Shown here in pieces: positions 58,215 to 64,000 of a DNA stretch of 64,000 nt. The notes beneath the pieces are model-generated. The model had not been told where the DNA came from, did no database searches, and worked only from the letters and a program-made list of their open reading frames with translations. Source of the stretch: Amycolatopsis acididurans. GTDB lineage: Bacteria; Actinomycetota; Actinomycetes; Mycobacteriales; Pseudonocardiaceae. The stretch lies in contig NZ_JAAXLS010000014.1 of the NCBI RefSeq assembly GCF_012328925.1, forward strand, positions 62,001 to 126,000, in the 5' to 3' direction. Each line of letters begins with the position of its first letter. Position 1 is the first letter of the stretch. The position numbers and the translations under genes were made by a program.

Positions 58215-59180
58215 TCACTGGTACGAAACGCTCGGCGGCGCGGCCGGGCCGAGCACGGGCGCGATCCAGGTGTTGTAGTTCTGCTGCCAGGTGCCGTTGG
58301 AGCGCACGTTGTCCAGCACCGAGTTGACCCACCGGACCATGTCGTCCTGCCCCTTGGGGATGCCCACGCCGTAGTTCTCCTGCGTGAACCGGTCGCCCAC
58401 GACCTCGAGGTTCGGGTCCTGTTTGGCCATTCCGGCGAGGATCACGTCGTCGGTGGAGATCGCGTCGACCTGGCCCTGCTGCAACATCACGAGACAGTCC
58501 GACCAGTTGTTCACCGAAACCGGGATGGGCCGCGACGGGGCCTGCGCGATCGCGGTGAGCGAGGTGGAGGACTTGGTGGCGCACACCTTCTTCGCGCCGA
58601 GACCGGCCATGTCCTTGATGCCGGAGTTCCTCGGCACGAGCACGCGCTGGCCCGCCTGGTAGTAGGTGGAGGAGAAGTTGATGTCCTTCAGGCGCGCGCA
58701 CGTGATGCTGTAGGTGCGCACCACGACGTCGACGGTGTTGTTCTTCAGCACGTTCTCGCGCTGCGACGACGGGATGGCCGTCCACTGCACGTGGCCCTGC
58801 CAGCTGCCGAACAACACGGTGGCGAGTTGTTTGACGATCTCGATGTCGAAGCCTTCGAGATTGCCGGTGGAGGGGTTGAGGAAGCCGAACAGGTAGGTGG
58901 TCTGGTCGACCCCGGCGATCAGCCGCCCGCGCTGCTTGATCTTGGCCATGGTCGAACCGGACGGGATCGCCGGATTGGGCGCGAGACTGCGGGTGTCGCA
59001 GTTGCCGGCCTGGCCGCCGCCACCGGCGCCCTCCATGCCGCCGACGTTGGCGGGCTGCGGCGCCTGGACACTGCCCACCGGCGCCGGGTCGACGGGCGTA
59101 CCCGCACTGCCGCAGCCCGCGACGAGCAGTCCCACGCCCGCGACCAGAACGGCCAGACGTTTCCGGACAGAACTTCTCAC
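58215..59180 (-). CDS. glnH: Glutamate/aspartate-binding lipoprotein GlnH
   Basis: This 321-aa solute-binding protein starts with a GTG and a lipobox LLVAGC (Cys ~23), a linker, then an SBP_bac_3 domain (RGRLIAGVDQTTYLFGF; GNLEGFDIEIVKQLA; DVVVRTYSIT; VLVPRNSGIK; DAISTDDVIL). In mycobacteria GlnH senses Asp/Glu outside and signals via GlnX to PknG. Its GTG overlaps the glnX stop by 4 bp. Confidence 0.94.
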   Translation of the reverse strand: MRSSVRKRLAVLVAGVGLLVAGCGSAGTPVDPAPVGSVQAPQPANVGGMEGAGGGGQAGNCDTRSLAPNPAIPSGSTMAKIKQRGRLIAGVDQTTYLFGFLNPSTGNLEGFDIEIVKQLATVLFGSWQGHVQWTAIPSSQRENVLKNNTVDVVVRTYSITCARLKDINFSSTYYQAGQRVLVPRNSGIKDMAGLGAKKVCATKSSTSLTAIAQAPSRPIPVSVNNWSDCLVMLQQGQVDAISTDDVILAGMAKQDPNLEVVGDRFTQENYGVGIPKGQDDMVRWVNSVLDNVRSNGTWQQNYNTWIAPVLGPAAPPSVSYQ

Positions 59181-60574
59181 CGGTACTCCCTCAGGCGGTC
59201 GCGGATGCCGATGGTGACGCCGCCGGCGGCGACCACGGCCAGCACCGCGACCCCCGGTGCCAGCAGGATGAGCGCGCGGTCGGCGTCGCGGGTGTCGTCG
59301 AGAAAGCTCTGCCGCCCGATGTTGATGGCGTTGACCAGCGCCTCGTCGAGCTTGCCGAACGTCGCCGCGGACCCGTCGGCCAGTGCGGTGTCCACGGCCT
59401 TCTTGACCGCGTCGCCGTACGCGCCACCGTCGTCCATCGCGCGGATGTCCTTGTGCGTGGCCAGCCACGCGTTCGCGTTCAGTTGTGCGGCGTCGATCTG
59501 CGCGCCCGCCGCGCCGTCGAGCAGGCCGCGCGCCTCGTTGAGCAGGCCGGTGAAGATCGGTGCGAGCTGCTGGAAGTTGGTCTCGTACGCGGAGCCGTCG
59601 CCGCGGGCCACGAGCGTCATCATCTCGTCCGCGCGCGCCTGCACCGCCGCGCTGCGCGCCCGCACCAGCACGTCCACCGGGTGGCTGCCGTCGTCGTCGC
59701 CGGTGCCGACGAGCAGGCTCTGCACGGTCAGCGCGACCACGCCCCACAGCAGGATCAGCACGGTCGAGCCGGTGGCGACGACGAGGCCGACGTTGAGCAG
59801 GCGGTTGGTGCGGCGTGTCAGATAGATCTGTGTCGCGATCAGCGAACCGAGCAGCCCGAGCACCAGAATCGTGGTGAACCACGGGAAGCCGGACGCGTCG
59901 TCCTGTTCGGCGGAGAGCCGGTCGGTGTCGATGTGATAGAGGTCCGAGGCCGCGGGCAGGATCGTCGAGCGCATCAGGTTCGACGCCTCGCGCAGGTAGG
60001 AAGCGCCGACCGGGAAGCCCTGCCGGTTGTTGCTCCGCGCGCGCTCGATCAGGCCCGTGTAGACGGGCAGGTTGCGCGCGATGATGTCCACCTTGACCGC
60101 CGCGTCCGCGACTCCCTCGGAGTCCGACGCCGCCTTCGCCAGCGCCGCGCCCGCCCGCGCGATGTTCACGTCGTAGCGGGAGCGCAGTTCGGGCGGTTCG
60201 GTGCCGATGACCAGGAAAGCGTTGGCCGAGGTCGCGTCGGCGTCGGACAGTGAGCGGTAGACCTCCTGCGAGGCCGCGGTCAGCGGTTCGCGCCGGTCGA
60301 TCAGGTCGTTGATCGTGTCCTTTTTGCCCTGCACGGCGATGGTGCCGACGACGCCGGTGACCAGTGCCAGCACGACCAGCCCGACACCGATCGCGGTCAG
60401 CCTGCCCGGGCTGGTGCGCACCGAGCGCAGCACTCCACGGAAGGCCGCGACCGGCAGGTCGAGCAGGCCGGCCAGGCCACTGCGGCTGGGCTCCTGTGGT
60501 GGAGGTGACAGCGGCACGGGAGGCTGGACGCCGGGACCGCCCGGCGCACCCGGCCGCGTCACGGTGCTCGTCAT
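59177..60574 (-). CDS. glnX: Membrane sensor/transducer GlnX
   Basis: This 465-aa protein has four TM helices (near LTAIGVGLVVLALVTGVVG, FPWFTTILVLGLLGSLIAT, LLNVGLVVATGSTVLILLWG and ILLAPGVAVLAVVAAGGV) with two helical extracytoplasmic regions between TM1-2 and TM3-4, as in GlnX. It relays GlnH occupancy to PknG. First gene of the operon; the 167 bp upstream (60575-60741) hold no gene. Confidence 0.93.
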   Translation of the reverse strand: MTSTVTRPGAPGGPGVQPPVPLSPPPQEPSRSGLAGLLDLPVAAFRGVLRSVRTSPGRLTAIGVGLVVLALVTGVVGTIAVQGKKDTINDLIDRREPLTAASQEVYRSLSDADATSANAFLVIGTEPPELRSRYDVNIARAGAALAKAASDSEGVADAAVKVDIIARNLPVYTGLIERARSNNRQGFPVGASYLREASNLMRSTILPAASDLYHIDTDRLSAEQDDASGFPWFTTILVLGLLGSLIATQIYLTRRTNRLLNVGLVVATGSTVLILLWGVVALTVQSLLVGTGDDDGSHPVDVLVRARSAAVQARADEMMTLVARGDGSAYETNFQQLAPIFTGLLNEARGLLDGAAGAQIDAAQLNANAWLATHKDIRAMDDGGAYGDAVKKAVDTALADGSAATFGKLDEALVNAINIGRQSFLDDTRDADRALILLAPGVAVLAVVAAGGVTIGIRDRLREYR

Positions 60575-60741
60575 CAGAAATCCACCCCTCGCCCAGTGCC
60601 AATGCGGGACACCCAGGAGAAGGTATCCGAGTCGACATGTGGGCCGCCATCGACTCCCATCGGTTCCCTGGCGCTGACGTGGATCTTCGCCGGATCGCAG
60701 CAGCCGTTATTCGTTTGTGTCTCGCCGGTTTCCTGCTTGAG

Positions 60742-61833
60742 TCACTCGTTAGGGCTAGTGAATGCCTCCACCACGGAATTGGGGGACTCCATGTGCACCA
60801 TGTGACCGGCGCCCTCCACGTACCGCACGTTCGCCAGCGCGGCCCCGTGCGCCGCGGGCAGCACCGCGTCCTGCCGTCCCCACACCACCCGCACCGGCAC
60901 GTCCACTTTGGACATGAGCGGGGTCACGTCGAGCGGGGCCAGCAACGTGTCGAGCAAGGTGTTGAGCGCCTTGTCGACGCCGTCGAGCCGTTTGTACTTC
61001 ATCAGGTCGTCGGCCAGCTGCCGGGTGGCCTGCGACGGATCGGCGAACAACGCCGTCAGGTGCGGCTTCAGTGCACGCCGTGACGACGCGGCGGCGAAAC
61101 CACGCAGGTAGTCGGCGTTGACGTCCTTGCCGAAACCGGCCGGTGCCACCAGTGTCAGCGACGCGACCTTCTCCGGCGCCTTGGCCGCGACGGCGACCAC
61201 GACCGCACCACCGAGGGAATGCCCGACCAGATGCGCCCGCGGGATCTCCTTCTTTGCAAGGAAACCGAGCACCGCGTTCGCCAGCGTGTCGAGCGAGCCG
61301 TCGCCGACGTCCTTGGTGGACTCGCCGTGCCCGGGCAGGTCGAGCGCGTGCACGGTGCGGCCTTCGGACAGCGGTTCCTGCACGAACAGCCAGGAGTTCT
61401 TGTCGCCGCCGTACCCGTGCACGAGCACGACCTGTTCCTCGCCCTCGCCGAGGGTGGCGTACGACAGCGTTCTGCCGTCGACCTGCACGGTGCCGGTGAC
61501 CGGCCCGGCGACCTCGGCGACCGCACCGGAGTCGATCTCCTCGCGGGCCAGGCGCGCGGCCTGCTCGATCTCCTCCTCCGGCACGTCGGCGGGCGCGATC
61601 AGCGCGATCGTCCCGCCGACCGGTACGTCCTCGCCGACCCCGGCGATCACCCGCCGCAGCACGCCCTCGTCGGAGGCCTCCAGCGAGCCGGTGATCTTGT
61701 CGGTGTCGATGTCGGCGAGTTCGTCGCCGTCGGCGATCTCGTCGCCCTCGCTCGCGATCCACTCGGTGACCTTGCCGCTGGTCATCGACAGGCCCCATTT
61801 GGGCATGACGACCTTCGCGATGCGTTCGTCCAT
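60742..61833 (-). CDS. acoC: Lipoyl-domain/alpha-beta-hydrolase E2 (AcoC type)
   Basis: This 363-aa protein has a lipoyl domain (MPKWGLSMTSGKVTEWIAS; lipoyl Lys in DIDTDKITGSLEA) then an alpha/beta-hydrolase fold (LVHGYGGDKNSW; GHSLGGAVV with nucleophile Ser; WGRQDAVLP; His in GAGHMVHME). Classical E2 proteins have a catalytic CoA-acyltransferase domain instead; the acetoin AcoC of Pseudomonas has the hydrolase type. It starts by TGATG overlap after acoB. Confidence 0.9.
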   Translation of the reverse strand: MDERIAKVVMPKWGLSMTSGKVTEWIASEGDEIADGDELADIDTDKITGSLEASDEGVLRRVIAGVGEDVPVGGTIALIAPADVPEEEIEQAARLAREEIDSGAVAEVAGPVTGTVQVDGRTLSYATLGEGEEQVVLVHGYGGDKNSWLFVQEPLSEGRTVHALDLPGHGESTKDVGDGSLDTLANAVLGFLAKKEIPRAHLVGHSLGGAVVVAVAAKAPEKVASLTLVAPAGFGKDVNADYLRGFAAASSRRALKPHLTALFADPSQATRQLADDLMKYKRLDGVDKALNTLLDTLLAPLDVTPLMSKVDVPVRVVWGRQDAVLPAAHGAALANVRYVEGAGHMVHMESPNSVVEAFTSPNE

Positions 61834-62846
61834 CAGCGCTGCCACTCCATGACCGCCTTGGCCGCATTGACGACGCGTTGCGCGTCCGGGATGTAGAGGT
61901 CCTCCAGCGCATCGGAGAACGGCACCGGCGTGTGCGGCGCGGTGACCATCTCGATCGGTGCGCGCAACGCACCGAAGGCCTCCTTCGCCACCAGCGCGGA
62001 GATGTCGGTGGCCAGATTGCACCGCGGTGTCGCCTCGTCGACCACGACGAGCCGCCCGGTGTTCTCGACGCTTTCCAGGATCGTGTCGGTGTCCAGCGGG
62101 CTCGTCGTGCGCGGGTCGAGGATCTCCGCCTCGACCCCGGCGCTCGCCAGTTCGGCAGCGGCCGCTTCGGCGACCGAGACCATCCGGCCGATCGCGACGA
62201 TCGTCACGTCGTCGCCGTCGCGCACCACGTTTGCCTCACCGAAGGGAATCGTGTAGCTGTCCTCCGGCACCTCGCCCGAGGTGTCGTACATGGCCTTGTG
62301 CTCGCAGAAGATCACCGGGTCGTTGTCCCGAATGGACTGGATCAGCAGCCCCTTCGCCTCGTACGGGCTGGACGGGACGACCACCTTCAGCCCGGGGATG
62401 TGGGTGAAGATCGGGTACAACGCCTGCGAGTGCTGCGCGGCCGCGCGCAGACCGGCGCCGTACATGGTGCGGATCACCACCGGTGTCTCGGCCTTACCAC
62501 CGAACATGTAGCGGAACTTGGCCGCCTGGTTGAAGATCTGGTCGAAGCAGACGCCGAGGAAGTCGATGAACATCAGCTCGGCCACCGGCCGCATTCCGCG
62601 CGTGGCGGCGCCGATCGCGGCACCGATGAACGCCGACTCGGTGATCGGCGTGTCCAGCACCCGGCCGGGGAAGCGGTGGTAAAGCCCTTTGGTGACACCG
62701 AGAACGCCGCCCCAGGCGTCGTCGTCACCGGGGCTGCCCGCGCCGCCCGCGTTGTCCTCGCCCATGATGATGACGGCCGGATCGCGTTCCATCTCCTGCG
62801 TGAGCGCCTCGTTGATCGCTTCGCGGTAGCTGATCGTGCGTGCCAT
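61833..62846 (-). CDS. acoB: Acetoin dehydrogenase-type E1 beta subunit
   Basis: This 337-aa protein is of the transketolase pyrimidine-binding class: EALTQEMERDPAVIIMGED, GLYHRFPGRVLDTPITESAF, DQIFNQAAKFRYMFGG, VVIRTMYGAGLRAAAQHSQ. It pairs with AcoA to form the E1 TPP enzyme acting on acetoin or a related 2-oxo substrate. Sits 11 bp after acoA and overlaps acoC. Confidence 0.93.
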   Translation of the reverse strand: MARTISYREAINEALTQEMERDPAVIIMGEDNAGGAGSPGDDDAWGGVLGVTKGLYHRFPGRVLDTPITESAFIGAAIGAATRGMRPVAELMFIDFLGVCFDQIFNQAAKFRYMFGGKAETPVVIRTMYGAGLRAAAQHSQALYPIFTHIPGLKVVVPSSPYEAKGLLIQSIRDNDPVIFCEHKAMYDTSGEVPEDSYTIPFGEANVVRDGDDVTIVAIGRMVSVAEAAAAELASAGVEAEILDPRTTSPLDTDTILESVENTGRLVVVDEATPRCNLATDISALVAKEAFGALRAPIEMVTAPHTPVPFSDALEDLYIPDAQRVVNAAKAVMEWQR

Positions 62847-62857
62847 GACCGTGCCTT

Positions 62858-63853
62858 TCAGTACGAGACGTAGACGTCGGTTTCGAGATCGTCGGAGGTG
62901 GGTTTGGGGGCGGCCTTGGCCTCCTCGACGGCGGCGTCGATCAGGTCGGCGACCTGCGTGTCCACGGAGTCCAAAGTGGATTCTTCGAGCTGACCGGTCT
63001 CGGTGACCCTGCCGCGGAACCGCTTGAGGCAGTCCAGCCGGTCGCGGGCGTCGGCTACCTCGCCGGCACGGTAGGTCTGCTGGTCACCCTCGAAATGCCC
63101 GAAGTAACGGGTGAACTTGACCTCGATCAACGTCGGCCCGCCGCCTTCGCGCGCCCGGCGGATCGCCTCGCCTGCGGCCTCGTACACCGCGAAGAAGTCG
63201 AATCCGTCCACGATCACACCCGGCATCCCGAACCCGGCGGCGCGGTCGGCGATGTTGTCCGCGGCCACCGACCAGGTGGACGAGGTGGCCTCGGCGTAGC
63301 CGTTGTTCTCGGCGACGAAGACCGCGGGCAGGTTCCACACCGACGCGAGGTTCAGCGCCTCCAGCGTCGTGCCCTGGTTGCTCGCGCCGTCACCGAAGAA
63401 CGCGACGCCGATGCCGCCGGTGCCCTGCTGCTTCGCGGCGAGCGCGGTGCCGCAGATCAGCGGCGGGCCACCGCCGACGATGCCGTTCGCGCCGAGCATG
63501 CCCTTGGACAGGTCGGCGATGTGCATCGAGCCGCCCTTGCCGTGGCAGGAACCGGTCTTGCGGCCGTAGATCTCGGCCATCATCGCCTTGACGTCCACCC
63601 CCTTGGCGATGCAGTGCCCGTGGCCACGGTGCGTGCTCGCGATCGAGTCGCGGTCGTCGAGGTGCATGCACACCCCGGTCGCCGATGCCTCCTCGCCCGC
63701 GTAGAGGTGCACGAAGCCCGGAATCTCACCGGTCGCGAACTCGTCGTGTACCCGCTCCTCGAAGGCGCGGATGGTGCGCATCATCCGGTAGGCGTCGAGC
63801 AGCGCGTCGGCGTCAAGGCCGGGCGCCGCCGGCGTCGGCAAGGTATCCGTCAT
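62858..63853 (-). CDS. acoA: Acetoin dehydrogenase-type E1 alpha subunit
   Basis: This 331-aa TPP-binding subunit has the TPP motif GDGASNQGTTLEALNLASVW with VFVAENN (GDG-N26-NN), a GHGHCIAKG loop and the substrate-side GSCHGKGGSMHI. It overlaps the end of acoX by 41 bp. With AcoB and AcoC it forms an oxidative cleavage complex; the E3 is not in the window. Confidence 0.94.
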   Translation of the reverse strand: MTDTLPTPAAPGLDADALLDAYRMMRTIRAFEERVHDEFATGEIPGFVHLYAGEEASATGVCMHLDDRDSIASTHRGHGHCIAKGVDVKAMMAEIYGRKTGSCHGKGGSMHIADLSKGMLGANGIVGGGPPLICGTALAAKQQGTGGIGVAFFGDGASNQGTTLEALNLASVWNLPAVFVAENNGYAEATSSTWSVAADNIADRAAGFGMPGVIVDGFDFFAVYEAAGEAIRRAREGGGPTLIEVKFTRYFGHFEGDQQTYRAGEVADARDRLDCLKRFRGRVTETGQLEESTLDSVDTQVADLIDAAVEEAKAAPKPTSDDLETDVYVSY

Positions 63854-64000
63854 CGTTGACAGTCCTTTCTCTCGTGAACAACCCCTTCGACGCCGCTTCG
63901 GTCAAAGCGGCGGTGACGTCCACACAGCGGGGTCCGTCCAGCCGCAGCCGGACCGAGGCGCCCGCGGTGCGCTCGATCTCGCGTTCGCCGTCGACGGCGA
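63813..64000 (-). CDS. acoX: AcoX-like ATP-NAD kinase-family protein, C-terminal end
   Basis: The last 61 codons of a gene that begins beyond the right edge. The sequence AVDGEREIERTAGASVRLRL then GPRCVDVTAALTEAAS resembles the C-terminus of the AcoX ATP-NAD-kinase-like family that heads acetoin operons. It ends inside acoA (41-bp overlap), so the two are coupled. Identification rests on context as much as on sequence. Confidence 0.72.
   Translation of the reverse strand, partial: AVDGEREIERTAGASVRLRLDGPRCVDVTAALTEAASKGLFTRERTVNDDGYLADAGGARP

Noticed and set aside
55189..58278. 1029-codon plus-strand frame opposite pknG
   Set aside because: Longest open frame in the region, but it is antisense to pknG with all its catalytic motifs, and it has no domain of its own.

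Overview
The window is high-GC chromosomal DNA from an actinomycete, most likely a member of the Pseudonocardiaceae (Amycolatopsis-like). This rests on gene content: the pknG-glnX-glnH operon, XRE/DUF397 gene pairs, a small-type SRP RNA beside dnaX, many GTG starts, a SigJ-type ECF sigma factor, and an actinomycete integrative and conjugative element (AICE) in a tRNA-Phe gene. The species is inferred, not shown.

Left part (1-33870), a host backbone. recR and ybaB (minus) are separated from dnaX by a lipoprotein amidase, a double-HTH MerR regulator and a DUF6194 gene. A block of about twelve 22-bp repeats and the SRP RNA lie upstream of dnaX. Then come a GT39-type glycosyltransferase with a GT2-GtrA fusion, and an OmpR/histidine-kinase pair divergent from a Gly/Met-rich membrane protein across an 11-bp-phased array of CTGTG boxes. 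Next are a DUF397/XRE cluster, gnd, a Clp-N/HTH protein with two palindromes at its start codon, a decayed Bcr/CflA-type MFS gene with its MarR neighbour, and a 21-codon gene for an amphipathic peptide. These are followed by an IclR regulator, a MetE-like methyltransferase, an APC permease, a stand-alone ketoacyl synthase, a PAS-GGDEF-EAL protein, an MFS/LysR pair, a GlxA-type regulator, a quinone-reductase-like flavoprotein, a cupin-SigJ operon, and a short decayed stretch with a frameshifted membrane-protein gene and an IS481-type remnant.

Middle part (33888-45782), an AICE of about 11.85 kb bounded by a perfect 46-bp direct repeat, the 3' part of tRNA-Phe(GAA). It carries int, xis, a RepSA-type initiator, an FtsK-type translocase, two small zinc-ribbon proteins, a GntR regulator, pra, and a divergent HTH/PP2C pair. 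Its cargo includes a low-GC, TTA-containing two-gene cassette (a DUF4365-like nuclease-fold protein plus an unknown 401-aa protein) and a BrnT-like toxin cluster. The restored tRNA-Phe is the last gene of a tRNA Glu-Asp-Phe operon with a clear promoter.

Right part (46008-64000). A TetR gene is divergent from an acyl-CoA dehydrogenase-like gene and an MpaB-type oxygenase gene. Then come a ribbon-helix-helix-like protein, a cold-shock protein, an L,D-transpeptidase lipoprotein, two small proteins, an MFS symporter, a thioesterase, the glnX-glnH-pknG nutrient-sensing operon, and an acetoin-dehydrogenase-type operon (acoX-acoA-acoB-acoC) that runs off the right edge.

Most worth following are the low-GC DUF4365/401-aa cassette, the 21-residue amphipathic peptide, the phased two-component operator, and the palindromes at the Clp-N/HTH gene.
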